DNA from: Globodera rostochiensis
Taxonomy: Eukaryota > Nematoda > Chromadorea > Rhabditida > Heteroderidae
DNA length: 64,000 nt
Direction of reading: 5' to 3'
NCBI GenBank assembly: GCA_018350325.1
Contig: JAEVLN010000011.1
Span: 1,422,449-1,486,448 of the forward strand
This document shows, one piece after another, positions 13,060 to 25,300 of this stretch. Made by a program: the position numbers and the translations under genes. A model generated the notes under the pieces. The model worked only from the letters and a program-made list of their open reading frames with translations. It had not been told where the DNA came from and made no database searches. Position 1 is the stretch's first letter. Each line of letters opens with the position of its first letter.

Positions 13060-13330
13060 CCCCCGGCGACTCCCCTCCCCCCCTCCCCCCCCTCCGGGGA
13101 TGGACTTGGACCCCCCCCCCCCCCGGCGACTCCCCTCCCCCCCCCTCCCCCCCCCCCCCCCCCCCCCCTCCGGGGATGGACTTGGACCCCCCCCCCCCCC
13201 CCCCGGCGACTCCCCTCCCCCCCTCCCCCCCCCTCCGGGGATGGACTTGGACCCCCCCCCCCCCCCCGGCGACTCCCCTCCCCCCCTCCGGGGATGGACT
13301 TGGACCCCCCCCCCCCCCCCCGGCCCCCTT
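13026..13330. repeat. C-rich minisatellite
   Basis: Four to five degenerate copies of a unit made of a long C run, ggcgactcccctccccc, another C run and ctccggggatggacttgga. Unit length varies (about 55-75 bp) because the C runs differ. It yields long Pro-rich or Gly-rich open frames on both strands that I do not consider genes. Confidence 0.9.
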
Positions 13331-14400
13331 ACCTCCGGCCGCCGCCGTCCATTTTCTCACCCACAGATTTATTTAGGTATTTGCATATTTTTGACTTGAC
13401 ACGAAAATCCGTTGGCACTAAAAATTTTACAAAAAATTTTCTTCATGCATATAGCTGGGTTTTAAATTTGGTAAAATTAAAATTTTTTGCTAATGTTTTT
13501 AACACATTTTAAAATAAGATTACAAATTCTCGTGGCTTTGCCTTCGCCTAACTTTCCAATATTTATTGTTTATGGAACCTCTGGAAATAAAGGATTTAAT
13601 AAAATGTTTTTTAATTTAAACTTTTAAGGCATTAAATAATAGGTAAATGATTATTCGATGGATGCCAATCTCTGATCAAATCACACAGCCAGCAGCCATT
13701 CATCTTTTTCACAGCTCACCCCCCGCGATTCATATCTCCGATCAGAGAAAAGGGCGAGAGGCTCCTCCTCCTTTTTACGATCGGAGCAATGAATGAACGA
13801 ATAAATGAAATGAATGAATAAATGTTCCTTCGTTCGTTCGTTCACATTCTGACAGAAGAGGGAAGATTTTGTTGAGAGTCCCCCCCCCCCTCATTTTATC
13901 ACCCTTTTATTTGCTAGAACTTTGGACACCGATCCATCCGAATGCCGGCTTTAGATTCGGCATTTTATGGCATCAAAGCTCCTGGGGTCTCGAACTGAGT
14001 GCCGCTAAAATCCCAAAAAATTCCCGAGTTTTAATAAATTCCTGGGAATCTTTTGAACAGAGTCCCCTATGCATTTTATTTGCTAGAACTGGACAGAAAT
14101 CTGAACGCCGGCTTTGATTTCGGCATTTTCTGCGATCAAAGCCCGGGAGTCTTGAACTGGGAAAATCCCAAAAAATTGCGGGTCTTTCAATACCAAGCCT
14201 AAATGTATAACAAACGCCATTGTACATTTTCTGTTATTTTTTGTGCCATTTGCGGTGACCTTCGTTTGCCTCCCGAAAAGTTTACCGATCCATCTTCAGC
14301 AGAAACCCAAACAAGTGGGGGCACGCAAAATATTATGTCCGCGCCCTTCCGGTGCCCATTAATCCATTCCGAGACCGAGTGAGAGATAGGCAAAATGGTA
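13331..14400. other. Intergenic with a diverged direct duplication
   Basis: Two related segments, about 13908-14060 and 14081-14200, share the order gctagaact, atccgaatgccggcttt-like, cggcatttt, atcaaagc, ggtctcgaactg-like and aaaatcccaaaaaatt. No coding potential seen. 13785-13850 carries ATGAATGA/GTTCGTTC-type simple repeats. Confidence 0.5.
14322..14378 (-). repeat. Repeated tail sequence, copy 1
   Basis: About 57 bp (gcacgcaaaatattatgtcc to cattccgagaccg) repeated almost exactly at 14645-14701. It lies next to the tRNA-like sequence at 14401-14490, downstream of it on the minus strand. Confidence 0.75.
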
Positions 14401-14490
14401 GCCCCGGGCAGGAATCGAACCTACGACCTTCGGTGCAGTGATCAGCTTCTCACCCAGAACCAATGCTCTTACCGTCTGAGCTACCGGGGC
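14401..14490 (-). tRNA. tRNA-like sequence with an enlarged anticodon loop (possible pseudo-tRNA or SINE head)
   Basis: Read on the minus strand: acceptor GCCCCGG pairs fully with CCGGGGC (14484-14490 with 14401-14407); TA then D-stem GCTC/GAGC; anticodon stem TTGGT/ACCGA (14459-14463 with 14430-14434, one T-G pair); T-arm GTAGG-TTCGATT-CCTGC. The anticodon loop is 24 nt rather than 7, so either an intron of about 17 nt is present or the molecule is degenerate; base 33 would be C rather than T. The segment downstream in its orientation (14322-14378) occurs again at 14646-14700, as in tRNA-derived SINEs. Anticodon not assigned. Confidence 0.5.
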
Positions 14491-14644
14491 GTCCCATTAG
14501 CCGTCTCTCTTATGGATCTTATGCCCCCGCCGTAGGCGTTTTAACCGTCCCAGCCAGCTGGACACGCTTCCTTACAGCTCTTTCCTTCACGGGACCGGTC
14601 CCTCGGTCCAGATCGATCGATGGTCTGATCAATCACCAGCTGGC

Positions 14645-14701
14645 GGCACGCAAAATATTATGTCCGCGCCCTTCCGGTGCCCATTAATCCATTCCGAGAC
14701 C
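14645..14701 (-). repeat. Repeated tail sequence, copy 2
   Basis: Second copy of the 57-bp sequence at 14322-14378, here without an adjacent tRNA-like head that I can recognise. The two copies differ at their ends only (ccgagtg versus ccggatg). Confidence 0.75.
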
Positions 14702-17700
14702 GGATGCTAAGAAAAATAGCCGGGATCGGCTCAAAAAACAAAACAAAGCAATGCTTCTCTAACACATTCTTGGATTTGTACTGATGGAATTCATTTTATG
14801 TTGAACAAATCGCCATTTTTGTCCCCTGACAAGGATCACATCATCGGGGGACTGCGCAGGGGGAGGGAGGGAGGACTTCGATCCTTACACTAAATTTTCA
14901 CGAAGCTTTTACATCCATCCTAGGCCCCGAATCACATGATCTGCTTTACAATTCGAGCCTGATGGACTCTAATCATGACCTGATACGGTTCAGTTCGCAC
15001 GATTTGATCCACTGATCATATACATAATCTTGTCAATTTTTGAACCTTCTTTCTGTTTTTTCAGGTCCAAGAATTTTAATTTAATTTTTACAAAATCAAT
15101 CTGAGGGAATTTTTGCTTTTTTACGACAATTTTTTTGTTGCAATAATTCTTTTCAATCACAGGCGGTTTACCCCCTGCTGGGATGGGATTCCGTGTACTG
15201 TATTTTATTTAAAATTTTGGTTCCGTATACTGTATTCCGGTGTTTTGTGAGAATGGCACGGCACATCCCCGCCGGTGTTTACAAAATGTCCACAAAAATT
15301 GTGGGGCTCCCCCACATAAAGCAAAATTGAATTTTTGGAATGTGTCCTTTGTGTTGTAAGCACAGCGGCTTTTGCGGCCTGCCGCCTCTGATCGGTTGGC
15401 CAGGCCGCCCGAAATGTTTGCTGAAGTGATTTGGCCCCACCGGCGGTAGGGCCCCGCCGGTTTCTTTCTGCAGGGGCAGTGACCACAAAATTGAAAAGCG
15501 GCTTTTATATACAATTTCAAAAAGCCTTTCCCGGCCACCGGCGGCAGGCAGACAGTCGCCGGGGAATGATTTAAATGTGGCCATTTTGCGCAATTTTAAT
15601 TGATTGTGTGCCGGCAAATTTATTTTGTACACCAAAAAGCGTGAATTAATCAACATTCAGGAATTATTCGGCATTTGCCGGTCCGGTAAATCGAATTTTT
15701 CCCGGAAAAAAATACTAATTCCGGCATTTTTATCGTCTTTTTTTGATGCTTTGTAATTGGGAGCCAAAATTCAGAAAAGCGCGCGCATTAATTACATTAT
15801 TAAACGGCCTGCCAAAAAATGGAAATAATTTTTAAATTCAAAAATTACTTTTATAACTTTAAAAGGACTGATAACGATCAATTCACAACTGCAAATTTCC
15901 ATATTTATGCATCAGAATTTTAAGCAAACTCATCATTTTGTTTCAATTTGTGCCCTCGGGGGGGGGGGCATCAGAGAATGACGAAGATTGACATAATCCC
16001 CCAGGGGAGAATCCCGCACATCTGTTCTTCAAGACAGGAGGGGATAATGCCAATCCAATTAATCCCCCAATCCGGACTGACCTCAGACCCTTCTTCTATC
16101 ATTTTGATTTTTGGCCAATTGGCCAATTTTTTTTTGTTGGGGTTGTTTTTGATTTTTTTAAATTTATTTGTTTATCGAACATTTTGATTCTTTGGTTTTT
16201 AAGTGTTGTTTTACGTTTAATTAATTTATTAAAATTACATAATTTTAATATTCTTAATTTTTATCGATTCATCCTTTTTGCTAATTTCAATTTTATAATT
16301 TTAAAATTAATTAATATTTTGGTATTTTTTTAAAAATTTTTTATTTGTTTCTGTAATTTGTGTTATATATTTTATTTCCATGAAATTTTTAAAATTAATT
16401 TACTAAAAGAAAAGAAAATTGGTGTTTTAAAATTCTAAGAAAATTGGGGGGGGGGCCAAAGGGTCGTCGCTAATGGACAAATAAATAATTGTGCCGGCAC
16501 GGATTTGTCGGCAAATTATTTTGCCGGTCAAGCGAAAAGAGGACAAAATCCCGCCAACACATAAAAAGCGCAACGCATCATTTTGAGACGGAAAGTGCGC
16601 AAAATATGGGCAAAAAAATGCAAAAATTTATTGAAAAAATGCATAAATAAGAAATAAATTTCAGTAATTCATAATTTTTGGAGAAAAGCACAACTCACTT
16701 TCATTGTAAGTTTTGATTTTTCAAAACCAAAATCGGAAAGCAAAAAAAAATGCTTGAAACGGACTAATAAAGAAATAAACAAAAAATTAATTCCATTTAT
16801 TTTTCTGAGAATGGATTTTTTTTGAATTTTATAACAAAATTCATTCGTTTTCAATTTGACTCAACTCGTTTAATTACCAACAAAAACATCAATAAAAAGC
16901 CATTCAATAAAGCTTCGCAATTTTGGATTTGAAAAAAAATTATTTTTTTCTTCTGATTTTGCGCTTTTACAAAATGAGCTTCGTTTGATGGCCATTGGCC
17001 ACAAAATCCATTTTTTAAGCATTTTTTTCAGTCCTTTTAGGTCTAATTAAGCATTAACATTTATAAAAAATATTATTAATTTTGGATATTTTACTTTTTG
17101 TAAATTAAAAACAAACAAATTTTTGCCTCTCAACAAAATTTATTGTGCGCAAAGCGCGCGTCACGAGCTCTAAAATAATTGCGTAATTGCAATATATACG
17201 ACTCAATTATTGGGTTGGTCGCGCGACAATTTTAGCGCAATTTCCCCCCCCCCCCTCCGGAGACAATTTTTGCTAAAAAAATGCATCAATTTGGAAAATA
17301 AATAATAATAATAAGCCATTAAAAACACTTTTTAAAGAACGCCAAAATTCGTCACATTTGATGAAACAATAAAAAATTAATTTTAAAACAAATTATTAAA
17401 ATGAGCGTATTTTTGTGGAAATATTCGTAGATAAATATTCAAACTTTCATCCATTTTCTTTTTAAAACCCCGCGGGGGCTAATAAACTCAGTGCCCAGCG
17501 GGCAATTTTATGCTTTATCGAAAAAGCAATTAACAATAAAAGGTTGGCGGCAATATTTTGCTTTTTTTGGGCAAAATTGACAAATTTAAATATAAAATTA
17601 AGCAATTTTAACCCATTTTTATCCCATTTCATAAATTGGCACAAATCTCAGCAGCTACACTTTCTTTATGTGGCTAATGGCCAAAATGCCATAATTTGTT

Positions 17701-18336
17701 TTGCCGATTTTATCTTTCCATTATTGCATAACTGTCAGCTTCCTTCGTCCATTCTAAGAACACAAATTTTATGACTTTTTTTAATTCAAATTATTTATTT
17801 TAAATTTATTTAATCAAAATTTGTTCAAAAATTAAACGTTAATTTTATTTATTTTAATCAAAAATAGCGAAAATCAAAAAAAGGGAAGAATTTCGTAACA
17901 GGAAATCCAATTAGTTTGAGTAAGCAAAAGCACAGCGTACTGCTTGAGCCTATCCAATTTCCAATTAAAGGCTCCATTAAGCAAAGTTGACTCACACACT
18001 CTCCGACTATGAATGAAATGCCCTTCTCTCTGTCCGTCCGCCCATGTCCATCACAACATCCATTTTGATGGCACGAAAATGCCGAGAATGGTTGATGGAC
18101 GGGACGGACATTGGACACCCGTAACTTCAAAATTGGCCTAGGCATGTGAGCTTGTCACTTTAAACCGCTTTTTGGCCGCTGTTTCCCGGTTCGATGGTTG
18201 GTTTAAGTTAACTGGGGATAAGTTTTTGAAGTTTAGGCAAAAGCTCCCTAAATGGGATTTTAGGCCTGAAAATTTTCAAAGAATTTTTATGTTTTTTAAA
18301 ATTTTGCCTGAATTGCCCAGAGACCAGCCAACTCAC
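14702..18336. other. Intergenic, no gene supported
   Basis: Strongly AT-rich. Open frames such as 15279-15656 (-) and 17858-18145 (-) have no recognisable motif, no splice partners and no signal peptide. A poly-C run lies at 17246-17256 and poly-G runs at 15959-15968 and 16446-16455. Nothing else seen. Confidence 0.5.
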
Positions 18337-18473
18337 TAGGGGATGTTTTCAAGAGTCTCGTGTCTCAACTCAAGAAATTTATCGTTTTCTTGGCGTCTCA
18401 ATCTCGAGCCTCAGAGTCAAGTCTTGGTCTCGGCTCTCGAAGCTCGGTCAATTTTGAATCAAGAACATCCCTA
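18337..18473. mobile_element. Short hAT-like inverted-repeat element (137 bp)
   Basis: Starts TAGGGGATGTT and ends AACATCCCTA, imperfect terminal inverted repeats of about 10 bp. Flanked by caactcac on the left (18329-18336) and caactccc on the right (18474-18481), an 8-bp target duplication with one mismatch. The interior is made of repeated ctcgagtctc/ttgagtc words. A relative of similar interior and ends lies at 24809-24936. No coding capacity, so non-autonomous. Confidence 0.65.
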
Positions 18474-19220
18474 CAACTCCCTATCAGAATGAATTGACTC
18501 CCAGAAATAGAGAAATCAAATATACCTATATTAGCATTTTTGAGGAATTTTTTTTTTTTCAATAAATTTTTTGTTTGCATTTTATAAATTAATAATATTT
18601 TTATTTTCATTCGAATCTGTCAAATTAGCAAGCAAAAAATGTCCATTAAAGTGGCTTTTACTAACAAAGTACCAAACCACCGATTTTCTCCATTTTTCAT
18701 ATAAATGTCGAGGAAATGGCCCTCAGCAGCGCAAGGCAAAGGCACTGTTTTGTGCTGTGCCGGAGGGCCCTTTAATTAGGGAATGGCACTTTGCCTTGGG
18801 GGCACATTATTTGGCCCTGTCGGGAGGGGCACATATCGCTGACATGTCGCGCATATTCAATTCAGTTCTGAGACAGGTCATTGTTCTGAGTGGGAGGGCT
18901 TGTGTAACAGAACAAAGAGCAGTCAGCAATAAAGTGGCACTAAAAATTAGAAAATCCCCTAAAAGCAATACCTTGGGGACTACAAAGGAAAAAATACCCT
19001 TGGGTCAAATTAAAATCCCTAAATTAAAATTCTTACTATAGGCATCCCCTTAGGGTTTAAAATTTACTCTAGGATTAATCCTTTGGGGGCTAAAAACTAG
19101 AAACTCCTTGAAGTTAAATCCAATAAATGCAAAAAACTTTCTTAAAAATAAAATTTGCTTTAAGTTAAGGATCATCTTTTTCATCTTTTGTCCCTTTTGA
19201 CATTTCGTCAAATTTTTAAA

Positions 19221-21075
19221 ATGGAGCCGATTTTACTTTCTGAATTGCTCATTGTCATCATTTTGATTTCTACAGCAGCCGGCAGCTCCAGCAAGTTCAA
19301 CCAGCGCATTCATCTCTCAGTAAAGTGAGAAAATTTAAATTTATTTGAAAATAATGCAAAATTTTAAACTCATTTACCCTGAAGCGTTTTAAATTTTCGA
19401 CAAATTTCTAAAAAAAAATTTTGAGGGCCATTCATTACGTGGACCCGACCAAAAGCGGCTTTCGCGTGGTGCTTCGTGACGAATTCCTGCGGACACACAT
19501 GACGCCCAACTTGTTACCGACACTGTACCTGACCGCACTGCCTCTACGGCGCCAGGACGGACCTGGAGAACAACAACAACAACAGCAGCAAGTCACGCGC
19601 GTGTTCTACCCGGACTCGTTGGCTGATGAAAAAGAGGTGAGTTGATCATGACAGGCCACTCAGTTGGGGCTGCTGTTGAGCCCCAGTGTTGAATTCCTCG
19701 AGACTTCGAATGCTGCGCGGTTATTAGCAGCGAGAAAGCCCCCGAGCTTCAAAAGTGCCTTCCCGAACATGTCGCCCCCCGAAGGGCCGGTCTAACCATT
19801 TTCCGTGGCTTACCACGGATAAACTTTTTCACCTCAATTTCATGGTCAAAATTCAAGCATTAAGCATTTAGAATAAGTCCACAAAAAATGGCAAAATTAC
19901 AGATATACCTATATTCGGAGCATAAAATTTGTAAAAATTAAAATTGATCCCTTTAAAAAGGTGACTGTCGATGGTCTGCACGAGCAATGCTGGCACTATC
20001 TGTGCATTGAATGGGAGAATTTCAATCGGCACAATGAGACCACGGGCACAGATGTAAAGCAAATGTATTAGACAAAATTTAATGCCAATTTCTGATCTGA
20101 TCCGGCTTTTTGATCATCACTGATCAGATCACTCACTCACTTATAACCAATCGTTCTGAGCAAGCTCTTCTTTGATCAGCGATCATTGTTTCTTATGATC
20201 ATCTGATCGTAAAACGTTGTCGCTTTTAAGTGTCGTCTGTTTCGCACGTTGGACAGGCTGGGCAAAGGCGCGGACAGTACCGTCACGGAGCTGGAAGCGA
20301 CCGACTTCTCCTCACAAATGATGCAATTCCGGCTTCGTGCCGCGCCCGACTTTCCGATGAGGTGGGCCGGCAAATTTCGCCGAAAAAAAAGCGCCTTAGG
20401 GGTTCAAATTAAACAAAAAAAAATGTTTTTTTTTTTGTTAATTTACAAGAAAATTAGACACACAAATTTTTAGATTCAATGGTAGCCAATCTCAACTAAA
20501 ATTTTTTCAAGGCTCACAATCGGATTGGAAGGCGGCAACGTGGCACCGATGCCGCCTGCACAAGTGTTTCAGTTGTCCGGTGAACGGCCCTCCGTTGAAA
20601 TGGAGCTGATTTTCCCGTAAAATATAAAAATGAAGCTTTGAAAATTAAAATTAATAATATATTTTTTATCATTTTACATTCAAAAATAATTGTAGCGACC
20701 GAATGTGTTCAGATATCTGCGCCAGGTGTTGAACTACGGTCAGCTGTGTACGGTAGAGGAGCCGATGGTGGTACGGTACACCGCACTGGGCCGTCTGGTG
20801 TCCGGCATTAGCATTCGGAAATGCCATTTTAGTAAGAGTTTAAGCGCTTTTTCTTTTGTATTTGATATCATCATAATGGTTGTACGCGTGCAGATAATTT
20901 GACTACCACGGACTACGAGCTGTCCATTGTGGGCGGGCCCGCCGAGGCAAGTCCGTACATTCGGAGCAGTAGCAGAAGCAGCTGCAGCTGTGGCAGTACA
21001 ACATTGCTGAACATTGTCGTCACGTTGGCACTAACAGCAATGTTGACGGCCTCATTTTGCTGGAGAAACAAATGA
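19221..21075 (+). CDS. Secreted or membrane-anchored protein of unknown function
   Basis: Seven exons: 19221-19324, 19426-19636, 19961-20053, 20231-20361, 20512 to about 20593, 20696-20831, 20894-21075, about 312 aa. The N-terminus is a signal peptide (MEPILLSELLIVIILISTAA); the last exon ends in a hydrophobic stretch (LLNIVVTLALTAMLTASF) and a short basic tail, so a GPI-type or single-pass anchor is likely. The middle has scattered cysteines and a segment HEQCWHYLCIEWENFNRHNE that looks like the end of a fibronectin-III-like fold, plus a poly-Gln patch in exon 2. I do not recognise the family. One oddity: the best-looking donor of exon 5 (after 20616) gives a phase that does not join exon 6; a weaker donor after 20593 (TCC|gttgaa) restores the frame. 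Otherwise a one-base error or mutation must be present. Confidence 0.75.
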
Positions 21076-22398
21076 TCAATCAATCAATCAATCAATGACT
21101 ATGTGAAGAGGCAGACACACACAGGCTTTTAGTGCCCAGACGGTCGAGATTCTCGATCTCTGAACTCTTGATACTTTTTGATCGGGATTTACGTTTCGAT
21201 CAAAATCTCGATCGGTCCGCAAGCCCGGGCCTCTAATCAAATTTATAATTTACGTATCAATCAAAATTAAGCTAGAACTAAAAATGGCCTAGCCTCTGTG
21301 ATGTGTTTGTTTAGTAATTGTGCCAACAAATTTTAAAATGTTTTGTCATTGCATTCATATTCATTCATTCATTCATTCATGTACGGGTATCATATAAAAA
21401 ACAGTGTGCAGTTAAAGTTGAAAATTATGACAAACTATTGGCCAAATCTCCAAAGAGTGTCAAAAGCCTGTTCATTTGATTTTGTGTTTAAATCAATAAA
21501 GTTTGAGAAAAATTGAGAAAATATTTTATTCGGAAAATATGAAATAGGTAGGTAATTGTGTGCTTCCTGTGAGCCATCAACCGTGGACAGCGTGATGCCA
21601 TAAGCTGGGTTATGCCAAGCAAAAGTGCCAAAAACGGCTTCGCCCGTCTTATGGCTATAACTCGCTTCATGTTGCGCATAGCTGGATGAAACAAAGAGCG
21701 CTGAATAGCGCGTAAAATTTGCTACATCTTTCTTAAGATGTCTGAACTGCTTGAACAAGTTTCTCCCAGTGCTTTGGTTTTTTTGTGAAGTCATAAATGG
21801 AATAAACTGCCTTTTTGTTTCGTATAAGCATGCAAACCCCTTAGAAAACTTTCAAAAATTGGCCAAAATCTGCTCACTCAAATTTGAATAGAGGTTCCAA
21901 AATACATAACTCTTTTTAAAATGATTTGCTTCAACTAATTTATGTGTTTGTTAAGGAGTTAGATAAATAAAATATTTTATCAAAATAAAATAAAATAATT
22001 TGAAGTAGAAAATTGATTGGAATAGTGAAAACACATCTTTTTGCGTCCGTTCATTTTTTGGCTGGGCTGATCAATTGCTCCGTCTAAACAAATAAAAAAT
22101 CATTTACAACAAAATAATAAATGCCGCCATCTGAGCACACTGATCTATCTGATCAAAAGAGCAATTATTGGGGCGGGCGAAGCTCGGCTCACTACCAATA
22201 AAATTTAAAATCCGAATTCACGTAAATCCCGGAATCCGAAATCTTGCCCAGCCCTCACTGAGAAAATCCCGACGAAATCCCGGCCCTCCCGGTTTCCTAT
22301 TTTAATTATACAACATCCCGCAGTAATCAATATCAATTCAAATCTCAAATAAAATTGTATTGGATTTGCAACACTTTTTTGTGTTAACCACCGTATTA
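21076..22398. other. Intergenic, no gene supported
   Basis: Holds short simple repeats (caat)n at about 21074-21095 and (attc)n at 21357-21380. A minus-strand open frame at 21435-21794 has no recognisable motif. 22195-22300 carries a CCGGAATCC/GGGATT-rich patch like others dispersed in the window. Confidence 0.45.
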
Positions 22399-25300
22399 CT
22401 ATATGTGCACACCCGCACTGTGGCTACCGTACCTGACCATTCCAAGAAAAGCGGTGGCGGGGGCGACGGCACGGCGCCGTCGCTGGCGAAAGCGTAACGC
22501 GGCGGTAGGTGCCGGTGCGCCGACGTCCGTCTGGCAGCAGAAGCCCTCAATGCACTCGTAGCCGGGCGGACAGCTGCCGTCCGGCGCACACGGGCCGGAC
22601 TGTTCCTGAAATATGGCCAAATTATGGGGGGACGTTATATGCGCCACAATTCGTAAAATAAAATGCCACAAATTTAAAACCTAAAAAAATGGGCTAACAA
22701 ATTAAAATCCAATTTGTAAGTAAAAAATGGCCATTAAAATTAAACAAAAATTAATTGTGCAAGAGAAATAATACTCAAATTTTGGGTCTCAAAAAGCGTA
22801 ATAAAATGCCAAAAATGAATAAATTATTTTGCCAACCTCTGGCGCGCACGTGCCAGTGTCCAGCCTGAAACATTGGCCTTCGCCCTCTCCAACGCATGCA
22901 TAGCCTGTTGTTCGCAATGAGATTTTAATTGTATAATAAAACATTTTATTAAATTGTTTTTGGTATTTCCTTGCGATACGATACGACCCCCTCGCTTTTA
23001 ATTGTATAATAAAACATTTTACTAAATTGTTTTTGGTATTTCCTTGCGATACGATACGACCCCCTCGCTTTTAATTGTATAATAAAACATTTTATTAAAT
23101 TGTTTTTGGTATTTCCTTGCGATACGATACGACCCCCTCGCTTTTAATTGTATAATAAAACATTTTACTAAATTGTTTTTGGTATTTCCTTGCGATACGA
23201 TACGACCCCCTCGCTTTTAATTGTATAATAAAACATTTTACTAAATTGTTTTTGGTATTTCCTTGCGATACGATACGACCCCCTCGCTTTTAATTGTATA
23301 ATAAAACATTTTACTAAATTGTTTTTGGTATTTCCTTGCGATACGATACGACCCCCTCGCTTTTCAAATTGCAAAAAATATAAGTGACCGCGAAAAAAAT
23401 GCACGAAGCGATGACGGTGCATTTTTGAGAGACATTTTTGCCAAAATTGTGAAATTTATGCCACCGAAATCATTTTTTCAAAATCGAGAATCTTGATTTT
23501 TAGTTCAAATATTTTGTATTTCCAGCGGTGGTTGGTTAAGCGTCGGACACCGTTTACCTTATTTAATTGATGAATGAAACAAACCTTTCTTTTCAAACTA
23601 CTTTTAATTGTTTTTTATTGTCAAAATAATGACATAAAATACAAATTTAATAATAAACATTTTATTGATTAATTTTTTACCTTCCGGGCACAACCGGTTG
23701 CCACCTTCGCCCTGAATGCAGGGACCGATTGCGTCGCCGATCACTTGCGGACAGCACCAATTGTTCGCCACATCGCAGGCGTAGCCCGGTTCAGCACATT
23801 GCTGGTTGTTATCACAGCGTCCTGTTAATTAGATAATTAATTAATGAATTAATTAATTAAAAACAAAAACGAACAAAACTAACTCCCCCTATTATTGAAT
23901 ATTTCCAAATAATACTTATTCGATAATCCTAATATTAATACGGCCGACACATACCTTTTTGGCATTTTTGTGGCTAAAAGGCTTTCGATGAATATTTTGA
24001 CAAAATATTAATTAAAAATGGGGGGAGGCGGGGTGTCCTCCCAACTTATGTTGGAAGATTTAATTGACTTATTATAAATAATTAAAACATTAAATTTGCG
24101 GAACGGACCAAAAGAGTCTTCAACGGAACACGAAATTTGACTCTGCGCGCTCTGCGCACCGCAGCATTGGCCGTTGAAATTTGTGTAGCCGGCCGGACAT
24201 CGGCCGTTCACGGCCTGTCCAACCGATGTTTGGCCAGGGGGGCAAACTAAAAAAAAGAAAATTGGACAAATAAAATAATTGCGTTTTTTAATAAAAATAG
24301 AATTTAAAAAAGCCAAAAATAAACATTTTTGCCTTACGTTTTGATATTTATTTTCTTGCTTTTTAAGTGGAATAAAATTCGGCAATTTCTAAATTCTAAC
24401 GGATTTTTTCTCAGCAAAAATTTAAATTTGCTTTTTGTTCATATTTTAAAAAAATGTCTAAATTTGGCAACAAAAAAAGGCATTGCAAAATATGATTAAG
24501 ACATTTTTAAGGCCTTTCAATTAATTGCCAAGGGCAATTTCTAAGATTCAAAAGCATAAAATGCCAACGATAATAAAATCATCCGAAAATTCGTTTGAGT
24601 TCAATTAAATTAATGAATTGTAAATAAAAATTGATAATTAAAAAAAAAGGTTCAAATTTACGGTTTAATTGTGATGGACAACAAATGTTGCCCGTTGTGC
24701 ATGTGTAACCGGTTCCGCACTTTCCCTGAATGCACGCGCCGATGGATTGGCTTCTAAATTGACAAAATTAATTTTGTCCTCAAAATTTGCTCCTACCCAT
24801 TAACTCATTAGGGATGCTCGAGAGTCTTGGTTCTCGAGTCGAGAAATTTTCTCGGTTTTTTGGGTCTCAAGTCTCGGCGTCATTTCTCAGTGTCGGTCTC
24901 GATTCTCGGTAAATTTCAAGTCTCTTTGCATCCCTATCAGCCACCAACCCACCCATCTAAGCAGCGCGGAGTTTGCGAGGAGTTGGTGCAACACAAGCCC
25001 TGGTTGCAGGTGAAGCCGGCCCCGCACTGACCGTTCACGCACGCGCCCGCCGCTTGCGTGCCGTCCGGGCATACTGTATGTATAGGGAGGAGGGTTTAAA
25101 TGCGAGTTTACTGTAGTTTTTGTAGGGTTTAAGTTTTTGTGGTTTAACTAGTAGACTGAATTAAAGAAAATTCATTTTTTATTTAAACTTCTCCGGGGGT
25201 CGGCCTCTGTAGTGTTTAATTATTGTATTGGAAGAAATTGCAAAAACATTTTGTTTTTTTTTATTTAAATTTAAAACTGATCATTTTTTATTTGATTTTC

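Noticed and set aside
13008..13512. Long Pro-rich and Gly-rich open frames on both strands
   Set aside because: They are translations of poly-C runs in a minisatellite; no start context, no splice structure, no non-repeat sequence.
15205..15656. Overlapping minus-strand frames of 93-125 aa
   Set aside because: Three frames are open at once in moderately GC-rich DNA; none resembles a known protein or has splice partners.
18571..19041. Plus-strand open frame of 156 aa
   Set aside because: No motif recognised; the 3' part is made of repeated ccttagggg/ctaaaa words and the frame has no splice or signal features.
21435..21794. Minus-strand open frame of 119 aa
   Set aside because: Plausible composition but no recognised domain and only 360 bp downstream of a plus-strand gene; kept out for lack of support.
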